Origin: Schizophyllum amplum
Taxonomy: Eukaryota > Basidiomycota > Agaricomycetes > Agaricales > Schizophyllaceae
Length of the DNA stretch: 64,000 nucleotides
Reading direction: 5' to 3'
NCBI GenBank assembly: GCA_007026445.1
Contig: VDMD01000008.1
Location: 744,001 to 808,000 of the forward strand
The stretch's first letter is position 1, and the number at the start of each line of letters is the position of its first letter. The translations under genes and the position numbers were made by a program. The notes beneath the pieces are model-generated. The model ran no database searches, was not told the origin of the DNA, and worked only from the letters and a program-made list of their open reading frames with translations. Below, one piece after another: positions 22,808-33,639 of this stretch.

Positions 22808-24097
22808 ATGAAGTTCAGTTTACAGTCTCTGACACTGACACTGGCGCTGGCTGCGCCCCTCGTTTCCGCGGGCATGTTCCCCTCGAGCGGCGACTCGAAG
22901 GTGAAGATGTTGAATTCAAAGGACTTTAGGAAGGTTATGAAGGAAGGGGTACGTTGTGGCTGCCTATCTGCATAACAAGGCAACTGACAGCCATGCCCCA
23001 ACGTGCAGCACACAAGCCTGGTTGCGTTCGTCGCGCCATGGTGCGGGGTGCGTTATACTTTCTGCTGTGGGACTTCGAGGGAAAGCTGAACGATCACCCT
23101 AGCATTGCCAACGGCTAGTGCCCGAATACATGAAGGCGGCGAAGTCTCTCGATCCGATGATTCCATTGTACGCGGTCGACTGCGATGATGAGGCGAACAA
23201 GCGATTGTGCTCGGAGCAGGTGTGTGTTCGCATGCATCCCCCCTCGCCCTGCGCTAACCCTTCCTATCTTCTCATGCAGGGTGTCCAAGGCTTCCCCACT
23301 GTGAAGGTGCGCTGATACGCAGTCGCTGCAGCTGCAGTAGGCTTACAGACGCAATAGCTCTTCCCCCAGGGCGCCGATCAGGCGCCAATGCCGTACAACG
23401 GCGAGCGCACGGCGAAGGCAATTCATGACTGGACTGCACGCCGCGTGCCCACACTGGTGAAGAAGCTGAAGGAGCCAACAGAGATCGCTCCATGGGTGGA
23501 GGACGTGCGTGGAAGTTATCTCACCCTGTTTTCGTGGGTACTCATCCATCGTGCAGGACACAGACAAGGCTCGCCTGCTTTTGCTGACCAAGGAGAAGAA
23601 GGTGCCGCTGCTGTGGAAGGTGCTGGCCAATAACTTCCGCGGCAAACTTGCGCTTGGTGTGCACAAGGACGAAGATGGGGAAGCGACGGAAGCGCTCGGT
23701 CACTCCCCCACCGGCAAGTCTATGGTGCTTGTCTTTCCCGCTGGCGCGACGAAGTCCGTGTTGTACGACGGTGAGATACATTTGCACGTTTGTAGTCTAC
23801 GACATCTCTGAAACTCCGAATGCAGGCAAAATGAAGCTGGCGCCGCTCACCAAGTTCTTCGAGAGCATATTGGATGGCACGGCAGACCTTCATCTACCCG
23901 AAGACGACGTAACCACGGAGGACGACGAGCCTGTGGCCGTCGACTCGAGCGAGGTAGTTCTCGAGGAGGAGCCTGTCGACGTGTCTGCGGCGAAAGCCAG
24001 CGTCGTCGTCGAGGAGCCGGTGGTACCTACGGCAGACAAAGAAACTCCCGCCGAACCCACGCCGGACGCCGACTCGCATCCTAAGGATGAGTTGTGA
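22808..24097 (+). CDS. ER protein disulfide isomerase family protein (Mpd1-like), KDEL-retained
   Basis: The protein starts MKFSLQSLTLTLALAAPLVS, a clear signal peptide, and carries one thioredoxin domain with SLVAFVAPWCGHCQRLVPEY; the CGHC active site is split by an intron between G and H. The cis-Pro motif GVQGFPTVKLF follows. A second, redox-inactive region reads ARLLLLTKEKKVPLLWKVLA. An acidic, Val/Glu-rich linker leads to the C-terminal ER-retention signal KDEL. Seven introns of about 45-75 bases splice cleanly with no frame break. One active domain plus a retention signal matches yeast Mpd1 rather than the two-site Pdi1. It should oxidise or isomerise disulfides in the ER lumen. A UPRE-like site lies upstream. 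Confidence 0.9.
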
Positions 24098-24630
24098 GTG
24101 AAGTAGGAGGACGTGGGTCTGTTGTAATGGGTCGGGGTTTTTCTTGTTTGTAAAGTATCTATCTAATTTAACGTGTTTGGATCTGCTTCTCCTCAGCGCC
24201 TCATTAGTTCTGAAGCGGCGCCGGACTCAGAGCTCAGCGCCGCTCAGCGATTACCGAAGGAGGCCAGTAATTTCGCACGTTTGGCAGCGCGATCGCGTGA
24301 CTCAGGCGCGACTCGCTCGTCTGTTTCGCGCCTTGACCTGGACGCGCTGTGGTAAACAGCGGACGACAGCGACAAGGTAAGAAAATCGCTGGGCCAGAGC
24401 CACCACTCTCACTGTATTGACGCTGCTACACAGAGCTTTCGTCCTAGAACGCTGTCTCTGGTGTTGCCGCCGATCGCAGCCTGCCGCTGTTGAGTGGTCG
24501 GAATTTGAGGAAGGACTGCTGGTGTGTCAGAGTATCAGTATGGCTCACCTCATTCTGATCCATTTCTTAGCATTCTGGTCTGTAACACCTCTTGAAATGG
24601 ATAGAGGAGCAACCGAAGGACCGAGTCTGG
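24098..24630. other. Intergenic, no gene seen
   Basis: This is the 3' flank of the PDI gene followed by sequence with no recognised frame. A complete F-box gene would be expected here if the leader fragment on the minus strand just to the right were intact, but no F-box motif is found in any frame. Confidence 0.45.
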
Positions 24631-24899
24631 TCATCGACATTGAGCTCCATCGCTCCACTTATTACTGAGGTGGCGGCATGGGGCGACGATGGCATCTTGG
24701 ACGGCAATCTGGCTTCGGATATCGTCCCTTTGAGCTCCCAATCTCTGGATCTCTGTGCTGATTTCGGAGTCGAGATCGCGTAGTTCACGCGTCTTCATCC
24801 TGATGACATCCGCCTCCTGGTCGGTGGGGACATATGGGGAGCGGTGAAGCTGAATATTGGCGACACAGCGGGCATCACTGAGAACTTCTTCAACAGACA
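24631..24899 (-). pseudogene. F-box gene fragment D: leader coiled coil only
   Basis: The frame MSVEEVLSDARCVANIQLHR, then SPYVPTDQEADVIRMKTREL and RDLDSEISTEIQRLGAQRDD matches the leader of complete family members (compare MESVEEAIHDARIVANIPLH in gene L). It runs through AIVAPCRHLSNK, exactly where the F-box should begin (others read LAPxRRLPxELLSEIF), and then becomes unrelated sequence to a stop. No F-box or LRR is found downstream. It is therefore a 5' fragment of about 80 codons, or a leader-only protein if expressed. Confidence 0.75.
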
Positions 24900-25326
24900 T
24901 GATTTGCATTCCTGCACAACGCTCAGAACCGAAAGATAGATGTACGTGCATCTGGCAACACACCTTCATTCAACGCCGGTTTCTGGCCCTGCTAGGTACA
25001 CCCATGCGTGCGATGGGGGTTCAGTCGAGCGAGCGCTCGCGTCAACGGGAGCATCTCGTATCAGCGCCTTCTGCAGTCGAATGAGATCAACCTGGTCCAA
25101 GACGAACCGTGATCAACCGTGAAAGCGGAAACAAATGAACACGTGCTATTCGGCATCCTCCTGTCAAGCCCTCGGGCACACCTGCCGGTCGCCCGGGCAT
25201 ACGAGAAACCGGACCTGGTCATGAGTGCACAGATTGGTACATTCCTGAGCGGGGATCGCCAGCATATATACGCGGCTCCGTGTCTGTCGACATTTCATTG
25301 TCTCTCCACACCACCGATAGGCCACC
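24900..25326. other. Divergent intergenic region between the F-box fragment and the acyl-CoA dehydrogenase
   Basis: About 430 bases upstream of the acyl-CoA dehydrogenase start. No motif was recognised with confidence; a GCATATATACGCGG stretch near 25260 is TATA-like and lies about 65 bases upstream of the ATG. Confidence 0.35.
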
Positions 25327-27517
25327 ATGCGTGTTGAGCAGGGTTTTCAAATCCCACCCTACGAGGAAGGCAATCCCTTCTCGACCGACCCTGTGCTGCC
25401 GTCCCTGCTGAAGCGGACGCTGCCTGAGCTGTGAGCGCAACCCGCGAGTCAAACAGCGCGCAGATATCTGACTAGGCGACAGCATCTTTCGGGAGATACA
25501 GCCTGACCTCGTGCGCTTGGGCGACGACATCTCGACAGGCGAGTTGGTACAGAGTCCGTCCAGAACCTAGAACTGACCGCCAGATACAGTCATACGCGAC
25601 ATCCACCGTCGCGGGGAGATTAGCGACCCTTCTGGTGCAATACGATCAGTGGGGGCCGAGTCGATCGCCTGCAGACGAGCGAGGGGTGGCGCAAGCTCAA
25701 GGCGATCTCCCAGAAGGAAGGCATACCGGGTATCTTCTACGAGCGCAAACACGGGAGTTCAGCCGCATTGATGGCTTCGCGCGCGCCTTTATGATGACTG
25801 GCGACATGCATGAGGTGAGTCTGCCACCTGCTGGGCAAGGGCGGAACTGCTGAGCGTCGATGTTCCGATGCCAGGTCTTCTGCCCATCAGTATGACCGAC
25901 GGTTGCGCACGAGTCATCGAGCTAGCAGGCTCACCGGCGATGAAGAGGGACGTCTTCCCTCGCTTGGTCAGGTAGAGCTTCTCCCGCCGTCCACAGAGAT
26001 GTTGTCTAACTTCCCTCGAGCCGTGATCCCGAGCAAGCGTTCACTGCAGGGCAATGGATGACAGAGGTCAGCCGTGAGCATCCTGGATTACTTCCTTACT
26101 CACTTTCCCCAGCGCCCCGGCGGCTCCGACGTCTCCCAGACGGAGACTTTCGCCGTCCCACCAGCAAGCCAAATCCATACGGACCTGTCTACACCCTCGA
26201 CGGCTTCAAGTGGTTCTCCAGCGCCACGGACAGCGACGTCGCCTTGGCCTTAGGACGCAGTGGCGCGCCAGGCGCCGGTTCTCGCGGTCCTCTCGCTCTT
26301 CCTTGTACCGCTCGCATGCCCCTGCTCCGCGAGTCCAGTGCGCCTGTACCTTCGCCGAGAGCAACAATATTTTCGTGCATCGATTGAAGAACAAATTCGG
26401 CACGAAGACGCTCCCGACCGCGGAGCTTTCGCTGGAAGGGGCGGAAGGCTATCGGATAGGACCTGAAAACCAAGGCGTCAAGCTGATAACACCTGTGTTG
26501 AATATCACGTACGTCAGGATGGACTTTTCTCTCCACGTACGCGCTCATGTGCAAGCATAGCCGCGTCTGGTCCGCTGTGCATTCGGCGAGCGCGCTGCGC
26601 AGATGCCTCGCCATCGCCACGTCCTACGCTAGAGTGCGCAAGATCCAGGGCGGTACGCAACTCCTACAGGACGCCCCACTGCACGTCTCGCAGCTCGCGA
26701 GCATCAACCTAACCTACCGCGCACTGACACACTTCGTCTTCGGCGTCGTCAGCTTGCTGGGCAAGAGCGAGTGCGAGACGACCAGCGCGGACGAGCGGCA
26801 CCTATTGCGCATCATGACGCCTACGGTGAAGGCCTTCGCTGCTGAGAAGGCGACGGCGGCGATGGAGGAAGCGATGACCGCGCTCGGGGGTAACGGATAC
26901 ATGGAAGAGAACGATCTCGGTCGTCTCATTCGGGATGGTCTGGTGGAGAGGTGAGATGGGACAATGATTGAAGGAATCTGCGAAGTGAGGCTGACCTCGT
27001 TATCTCTCTAGGATATGGGAGGGCACAACGACTGTCTTATCTCTTGATCTTGCTCGCGCAATGAGAGGGGATGCTGTCAACGCTTTCAGCACAGTAAGGA
27101 GCCCTGCGCAGATCCTATCGAGCTGTCGCTGATGTACAAGCAGTGGGCTGGTTCCGTGCTCGATGCCGCGCCACCCTCCACACGACAAAGGCTCATGGCG
27201 GAGACGCAGACCTTACGCACCTGTATCGAAGAGCTCGGTCAATGCTTCGCGCAGATGACACCTCTCGTACCCAGGCCAGCGCTGATGTTGATGGGCTGCA
27301 CGCTGTCCTCGCTCTTTTTCTCGAGCATGCGACTTGGTCGGTCAATACCGGCCAGCCTGAAGCGGACCTAGATACGGAGGTGTTCTCGAGATGGGTGCAG
27401 GAAAGCGGGCTGGATTTGTGTCTTCAGGCGGTGAGGAGGTCGCGACTGGACGTGCAGCACAGGACGTCGTATGACACGGCCATCGTTTTTGGCGCCGCGA
27501 AGCCATCGAAGCTGTAG
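25327..27517 (+). CDS. AidB-like acyl-CoA dehydrogenase family protein (multi-exon, frame-broken)
   Basis: The start MRVEQGFQIPPYEEGNPFST sits in a good Kozak context. Conserved blocks are LQTSEGWRKLKAISQKEGIP, WMTERPGGSDVSQTET (the substrate- and FAD-binding ERPGGSDVS motif), YTLDGFKWFSSATDSDVALA, KNKFGTKTLPTAELSLEGA, MEEAMTALGGNGYMEENDLG and RIWEGTTTVLSLDLARAM. This is the AidB/adaptive-response branch of acyl-CoA dehydrogenases: flavoproteins related to a DNA-alkylation response protein in bacteria, with substrate unknown in fungi. The frame is broken at seven or more places (near 25630, 25654, 25752, 25885, 26165, 26290-26370 and 27320), mostly by one base in a short homopolymer, so the gene is probably intact in life. 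One intron (25539-25583) uses a GC donor. It ends 105 bases from the convergent NAS2 stop. Confidence 0.87.
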
Positions 27518-27622
27518 GTACCCCACCGGACCTTGAGGAGGACGTATGTCGTGGGTTGCAAGTGTTGTTACATTTGGCAATGATATACACTATTATACAG
27601 TCTTGAGCGTTGTTCACATTCG

Positions 27623-28372
27623 TTAGGTTGGTACAATATGACACCTGCAAACCGAGTCAACAGTACATCCGAGGTATGGAAGATTGTCACGTACCCTAGC
27701 ATACCTCTCCCACCCCAGCCCTTCCGAGGGTACAAGTTCGCGAAGATCGTCTCGCCTGAGCGTGATACCTTGACGATAACATGGCGCTGCCCGTCCTATG
27801 TTCAGTTATGAAGTCTCAGGAAGTACGTCGCACGCACATCTTCGTTCTCATTCACCACCTCCGCGATGGGTTGCAACGACCCTCCCGTCAGCGACTGATG
27901 TGTAAGGTGACCAAACTTGAAGATCAAGTCGTCTTTCTGCAGACCCTGCGGATGCGTAAGCGCTCGGCTGCAGATATACGCGGATGTTTAGACTCACTGC
28001 GTCTGCTGCAGGGCTACCGGGGGACACCGCGTTAACCTTCGCGAACGCCTTCAAGTTGTCATCAGTCGCCTTCGGCGCAAGCAGCGCAGGATCGTAGATG
28101 CCCTCCAGTGCCCGGCCGATCTTGGACATCAGGTCGTCCAAGTCATTGCGTAGCTCAATGATGCGGACGCGGGCGCCTCGGACTGCATATATGTCGATGT
28201 CGTCTCGAGGGAAACCCTGCGCGTCCACGAGGGGAGTGCGCATGCTTGAATTGTTGGCTTTCAGGATGGAGGCTTGTTCCTCAATGAGCAATTCCGTAGA
28301 CTCCTTCTGGCTCATCAGTTCCCGGACCGCCCGTGTTCGTTCAGACTGGCTTGAGGGGAACGTGAAGCCCAT
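27623..28372 (-). CDS. NAS2: Nas2/PSMD9, 26S proteasome assembly chaperone
   Basis: Nas2 (p27) escorts the Rpt4-Rpt5 ATPase pair during assembly of the proteasome base. The N-terminal helical part contains MRTPLVDAQGFPRDDIDIYA and VRGARVRIIELRNDL, both diagnostic. A PDZ-like domain follows: AFAKVNAVSPGSPAADAGLQ, KDDLIFKFGHL, VIVKVSRSGETIFANLYPRK and the C-terminal GWGGRGMLGCHIVPT. Four exons join at three introns (donors GTGAGT, GTGCGT and GTACGT) with no frame defect. About 200 residues is the usual length. It is convergent with the acyl-CoA dehydrogenase gene. Confidence 0.93.
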
Positions 28373-28690
28373 GATATAAAGACGAGGTGGTGGCAGGGGA
28401 CAAGAGACGCGTATATTTTGTGGCGTCGCGTTTTCGCGGTCTCGAAGTTGAAATATGAATGACAACATCAACTGGTTCTTCTCCTACCACAAACCTCTCG
28501 TTCGTGGACACTGGTCAGTAGTTGCTCCCTTAACTCTAAACTAGGCGGAGAGGCAAGCCAGAATAGTCAAACTCAGCCGACCTTCACTCATTTCGGACAG
28601 TAGACCTCCGAGGACTTCTGCAAACACGGCTTGAGTATCAGTGCAGATTCACTGAATGGGAGAGGCGCACGCACGATCTTGAACTCTCTG
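28373..28690. other. Divergent promoter region of NAS2 and F-box E
   Basis: The spacer is about 320 bases long. The right end probably includes the 5' leader of F-box E, because a Met at 28691 (MPNQEASGLSQEYVGSQ) resembles the N-terminus of its paralogue K (MPQIPMLVSNLAQED). Confidence 0.35.
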
Positions 28691-28727
28691 ATGCCAAACC
28701 AGGAAGCCTCAGGCCTTTCTCAGGAGT

Positions 28728-30233
28728 ATGTGGGCTCTCAGGCTGGTCGCGAGCCCGTCTCGTCGATAACCTCACCTCGTCGGGCGGCATACGACCAGTC
28801 CGGCTGATGTGGCCTATGCACCTATGTCTCGTCTGCCATCGGAGCTACTTTCGGAGGTCTTTCTGCAGGCCCTCCCCAACAACTGGTCCTCCGCCCTCGC
28901 CGGTCGACGGCCTCTCTATCTCGCGCAAGTCTGCAGTCGCTGGCGGGACGTTGCCCACCAGACACCGCAAATTTGGTCCACCATCATCATAAATGACGAG
29001 CGGAATCCGCCTGCAGAGTGCGAAGCAGACATCTTGCAAGAACTAGCGAGGACGGGGGTGACGCCAATCACTATAATCATCGACATGGCGAACGACGGGG
29101 AACACCTCATATATCCCGTGATATGGCCGCCTGGGTCTGTCTGGAAAGACACTGAAAGGATTTGGGATGCGCTGTGTGCACAGTCGCATAGGTGGACGGC
29201 CTGCAGCTTGTACTTTTTGCCGCCCTCTGCCTTCGCTATCGACCGTCGTCTGTCATTCCCACACCTTCGACATATCGGGCTCGCGATGAACCCGCCAAAT
29301 CCGGACATGAGCAGCGCCCCGCCGCTGCACTTCTTCGCCGACGCCCTGGGCGTGGACAGTCTACAGCTTCACTACTGTCGCAAGCCGCCCTCGCCCCTAG
29401 TGATACCGTCCGCCTGGACGCTCACGGCGCTCAGCATAACCTTCAACGACGTCATATTCCAGAGGGCATTCCTGCTTTGCCGTAGTTGCATGCCTGTGAT
29501 CATGTCGTCGAGCCGCACGTTGCGTCTGCTGCGCCTGTCCAACGAATTCTTCGGCAACTTCCCACCTGAGAACGAGCCGGTACACTTTCCAGCGTTGGAA
29601 TACCTGCACCTCGAACACGCAAGCATCCACATCTGCCGCCTCATCATCGCGCCCAACCTCAAAGGCATCAGCATGCACGGGCGCAGCGTGTCGACCGAGA
29701 TTCCCGGGGACGAGATCACAGGTTTCGAAATGCTCCTTGACCGGTCGTCCGGGTGCCCCTCCCTGCAACACCTCGAGATACATGTGCTGCGAGCGGTCAG
29801 CCTAACCCGGCTTCTCATCCTTCTAGAGCGCCTGCCTCGCCTGACATATCTGCGACTATGTGGCGGTTTTCTGTCGGAGAGGGAGCACCACGCTTCGCGT
29901 GCGGTACTGAGGGCGCTCACTCGTACCGCCAACCCGGCCTCTCGTCGCCTCCTACCAAACCTGACCCGGCTACACCTCGATATTGGTCAGAACACAGCCA
30001 TACTCACGGAAGAGTACATGGTGTTGCTGCGCGAACTGCTGTTGTCCAGGTTGCAGCCCACGACGGCTACGACTGCGACAGCAACACCCTGCGCCGTCGA
30101 AGCGGACAGTGCACTAGCCTACCTGCGAGAACTGATCAGCGACAACTCGGAAGTGTTGGACGACCTACCGCCTGGCCTCCTGGGGTACTTTCAGACTCCG
30201 ACTGACAGCTATGGAGATACCTACAAACACTAG
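28728..30233 (+). CDS. F-box/LRR-like protein E (paralogue of K)
   Basis: The frame is open from an ATG at 28728 and contains APMSRLPSELLSEVFLQALP, LAQVCSRWRDVAHQTPQIW and repeated leucine-rich strands (SLQHLEIHVLRAVSLTRLL, RLTYLRLCGG, NLTRLHLDIGQN). The last third is Thr/Ala-rich then ends DLPPGLLGYFQTPTDSYGD. It is clearly co-linear with gene K at 45.0-46.6 kb on the other strand over the whole length (shared SHRW, LYFLPPSAF, SFPHLRHIGLAM, PVIMSSSRTLR, LDRSSGCPSLQHLE). The true start may be the upstream ATG at 28691, which would require a one-base correction near 28740. Probable SCF adaptor; target unknown. Confidence 0.87.
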
Positions 30234-30655
30234 GCGCCTGTCGCAGACTTTGGGGCCAAGGACATTCGGGATGCTTTGCAGGAGCGTAGTACGTGTTCCA
30301 TTCTTTTGCCTCAATTCGTCGAGGTGCCTGATTGCGAGCTCAGCGTTACTGTGAATTTTGCTACATGCTGTAGTACAAGCCGGATGATCATCCTCGATCT
30401 TTTCCGACCCGTGTACGCTTTGTACAGAATGAGAGCATCAGATGGCCCGTTCGCCAAGGAAAAGGCCTCTTTGTTGAAGCGTTGCATCATATGAAAGCGC
30501 CTTTGTCGTGTCTGAACTCATAAAGATGAAGCCATCGCAGAGCCACTGTGTCCTCCTACATCCCTCCCGCAAGGTTTCGGTCAGTAGCGATGGTTCCCTC
30601 CTGGCGGCGGTCAAGAACCTGAACATCATCTACAGCACACGGTAACTCTCGTGGA
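30234..30655. other. Intergenic between tandem F-box genes E and F
   Basis: The 420-base spacer has no recognised feature. It must contain the end of E's transcript and the promoter of F. Confidence 0.35.
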
Positions 30656-32158
30656 TTGCGCAAAGTCGAAGACATGTTATCAGAGGATGAGGTCCTTGCG
30701 TGCACCGCACTCTACCGAGCCGGATATTACCCAGACATCTATGTCTCCTCGCTCTTCGTCGGGAGACCCGTGTGCTCGATGATTCCGACGTTGAGCTTGG
30801 TGCTGAAATTGCCCGACTGCAGGCGCGGCAAGCATATGCCAGGAAGCGGACAGCCTTGCACCGCGCGCTGCTCGCACCCGTGCGACGCCTGCCTGACGAA
30901 CTTGTCTCCGAGATCTTCATCCTCGCCGTACCGTATGACTGGTGGTGGCAACCCGCGGGCCGCCGCGTACTTGCAGTCGCGCAGGTATGCTCGTCCTGGC
31001 GAAGGATCGCGCGTACGACCCCCTGGCTTTGGAGAACAATTAATATCGACGAGAAGACGAATCCGGCCGGTCAATGGGAGTCTAGTCTACTTGCGGAACT
31101 TGAGCGCTCCGGCGGTGTGCCTTGGCCCTGGAGATCAGTGCGGACTGCTGCAACTACAACAGGGCATGGAGCGACGTTCTGTGGTCGCGCTTGTGCTCCC
31201 AAGCAAGCCGATGGGCAAGAGTCTCCCTTGTCAACATTCCTTCCCATGCGTACCGTTCCTTGATGCCGCCCCTCCGCTCGTTCCCCGTGCTACGCTCGCT
31301 GCACCTCGAATTGGAAGAGACCGGGGCAGCTGCTGATGCGCCAGTCGATCTATTTCATCTTTCGCCTCGCGTGGACGACTTCAGCCTCCACTATACCTAC
31401 CCACTGTCAAGACCTCTCAGACTATCAGAGTCATGGCGAGTGCGCAGGCTTTCTATACAGGCTGGGCAGCACTATCCCGACCGTGGCACACCGATGAAGA
31501 AATGGTTTCCGCCCTTCGCACCCTGTCTTCCCGCTATCTTCATGCGTGCCGGCGACCTCTGCATGCTTGTTCTTTACGCGGATATCCTCGGCATGAATCC
31601 ATAAACACTACCGATGACAACGTTTCCAGCGCTCGTTAGCCTTGTAGTCGGTCGCGCAGCCATCGAACTCTGCCGTCGTATGCTTGCTCCTCGTCTGCAA
31701 ATGCTCATGCTGCAGAGCGTGTCCCGCGTGTGCCCCTCAATCGCCATCGAAGGTCACCCACGCGGCATACAGCGCCCGATGCTATCTCTCATTGCGATGG
31801 TGGACGCATCCTCAGGTCTTCCGCACCTTACATGTACCTGCTCGATTTCCAGGAAGAGCAGGATACCCTCCTCGACGGCTTCAAAAGGGTTCCCTCCGTC
31901 ACGCACCTGTATATGAGCGATGGGGAAGAAGAGTACAACGTGTTGATTACGCCTTCATTCGTCCGGTGGCTCACGCGGTTCAGGTCCATCTTACCGCGTT
32001 TGACGTCCTTGAAGCTCGATACCGGAAGAGTAAACCCATTTCGTGGAGAGGAGGCTGCGTCGGCGTACGAGGCATTGGTTGCCTCGCGTTCTTGTGCTAC
32101 GGTCGTGGACGGCAATGAGCTAGCGCGTTTGGAGCATTACGAATTCTCTGACTTGTGA
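30656..32158 (+). CDS. F-box/LRR-like protein F (paralogue of I), frame broken several times
   Basis: The leader RKVEDMLSEDEVLACTALYR matches fragment J (MRKVEDIISEDEAAACTDIY), but here the expected ATG reads ATTG, so the start is unclear; an in-frame Met at 30674 is possible. The F-box region is LLAPVRRLPDELVSEIFILA and VAQVCSSWRRIARTTPWLW. Downstream blocks are SRLCSQASRWARVSLVNIPS, LCRRMLAPRLQMLML, RVPSVTHLYMSDGEEE and VDGNELARLEHYEF, all co-linear with gene I. The reading frame shifts near 30760, 31130, 31605 and 31835. Either this copy is decaying or it shares the base-call problem seen elsewhere; five disruptions in one gene leave both open. Confidence 0.75.
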
Positions 32159-32401
32159 AGGAGGCCTGGTGTGGAGGCCTGCTCGTGCAGGGCACAAGTA
32201 CTCTCGAGGCACTTCCGCCTCTACTCACCTCATCATGTATTTTTCAGTTTTCGACGATACATAAGTGCGCTATGTAGATTAGATATATTAGACACGGCGC
32301 CGGGCTCAATAGGACATTAAGTACATAGTAGTTGCAAAGGCATCGAGATAATACTGAAGCAATCACCATTATATCCACGAATGCAGTTAAGCTGGTGCCT
32401 G
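32159..32401. other. Intergenic, AT-richer than average
   Basis: This is the 3' flank of F-box F, with several TATA-like and ATTA stretches. The last base borders the target-site duplication of the element that follows. Confidence 0.35.
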
Positions 32402-32412
32402 TGAGCGCTTGA

Positions 32413-32471
32413 CACCACGGGCGACCCCGATTTCGGCGGCGGTCAAAGTGATGGGCGAATATGTAGAGTTT
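32413..32471 (+). repeat. Left 59-base terminal inverted repeat
   Basis: The sequence begins CACCACGGGCGACCCCG and ends ATGTAGAGTTT. Its reverse complement is identical to the right terminal repeat. Confidence 0.9.
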
Positions 32472-32960
32472 GATTATCTATCCCTTTGGGATTTTTTATT
32501 GTATAACGCTTGCTGAAGATGATATTTAGCAGCGGATAAAAGTCTAATTTACCGCTTGCCATATATTATGAACGCCCGCCAGGAAACAAAACGGCCTGTG
32601 AAAGGCCGGACGAAGGACGAACATCGCCCGAACGCAGGCCGAACATAGGCCGGACACGGGCCTAACACAGGTGTTACACCCGTAACGCAACCGGCTCAAC
32701 GTTCTCTGGCGAATTGTGCACCTTCCAGGTCACAAACAGCCAGAAAACTACCTCCAGCACCATGGGGGAGTTTATCAGCATGTTGTATTCCAAGATGAGC
32801 CCCAGGAAAGCATTGCAAAGCGCGCAATTCCAGAGTGGGGCGAGGGAACCTGGGCGGTGCATGTTCGGCCGCGGGCGAGCGTTTGGCACAGGCCGGCGGG
32901 CGCAAATATTGCCAAAAGCTGCAAATATCATCTCAGCAAGCATACAAAAAAAAAAAAAAA

Positions 32961-33019
32961 AAACTCTACATATTCGCCCATCACTTTGACCGCCGCCGAA
33001 ATCGGGGTCGCCCGTGGTG
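32961..33019 (-). repeat. Right 59-base terminal inverted repeat
   Basis: The sequence begins AAACTCTACATATTCG and ends GTCGCCCGTGGTG. It is preceded immediately by a run of A residues starting at about 32945. Confidence 0.9.
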
Positions 33020-33030
33020 TGAGCGTTTGA

Positions 33031-33639
33031 GCGTGGACGACCCACAGCTGCTCGTGAATAGTCCCCTTGATCCCCTCTACTGTCCACGCTTCATCCGGTT
33101 GTAGGCAGACCGCATGTCTGAGACGCAGGAAGCGTCAGCAGAAGAAGGAGAAAAGCGACGGATATCTTGGCGCCTTCGGGATATTCAGAGTTGAACGTTG
33201 ATCGTCCACCCATCACTCGTACGTTATAGCTCGAATGCGCCACATAGCTTGTTGTACACGGTATCTGATCACAGACCCATCCTTATTCATGAGTAATAGT
33301 CCCCTCCGCATGTAAGTATCGCTCATTCTCGCAAGCCCACGCCCACACTCGATGAGCTCCCCCTCGCCGTCCTGCCGTGCGAGAACGTCAAGCTCTGCGA
33401 CCGACCCCCACTCCGCCGCTCCACCGACGACGTCCCCGCGAGCTCTCGAACACCGGTATGGCGGTCGCAGCGCGCCGTGGCCCTTCTCCCGCACGCTTGT
33501 GGCGCAATCGTGCTCGAGCTCGTCACGCTGTCCGACCGGCGCCCTGTCCAGCGGCCACCCTCGCCCATATCGGCCTCGCAGGCGGCGGCAGCGGCGCTGG
33601 CCTGACAGCCCAGCGTGCGCGGGTCGCGCGCCTGGCAGC
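33031..33639. other. Intergenic, GC-rich, with a 28-base imperfect duplication at the ALG6 end
   Basis: No gene was recognised. Next to the ALG6 stop, on the minus strand, CGCACGTTAGGCTGCCAGG is followed about 28 bases later by CGCACGCTGGGCTGTCAGG, so the last ALG6 codons and stop are imperfectly duplicated downstream (33593-33650). The plus-strand frames here read through but show no motif. Confidence 0.45.

Larger units (their letters stand above)
32413..33019. mobile_element. Non-autonomous DNA transposon (MULE-like MITE), 607 bp
   Basis: The first 59 bases and the last 59 bases are perfect inverted repeats (tips CACCACGGGCGACCCCG). The element is flanked by an 11-base direct repeat, TGAGCGCTTGA at 32402-32412 and TGAGCGTTTGA at 33020-33030, differing at one position. 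Long terminal inverted repeats and a 9-11-base target duplication are typical of Mutator-like elements. The interior has no transposase frame; it holds GGCC-rich repeats around 32590-32670 (GGCCGGAC, GGCCGAACATAGGCCGGACA) and an 18-A run just inside the right repeat. Identity of the two ends suggests recent insertion or recent gene conversion. Confidence 0.88.
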
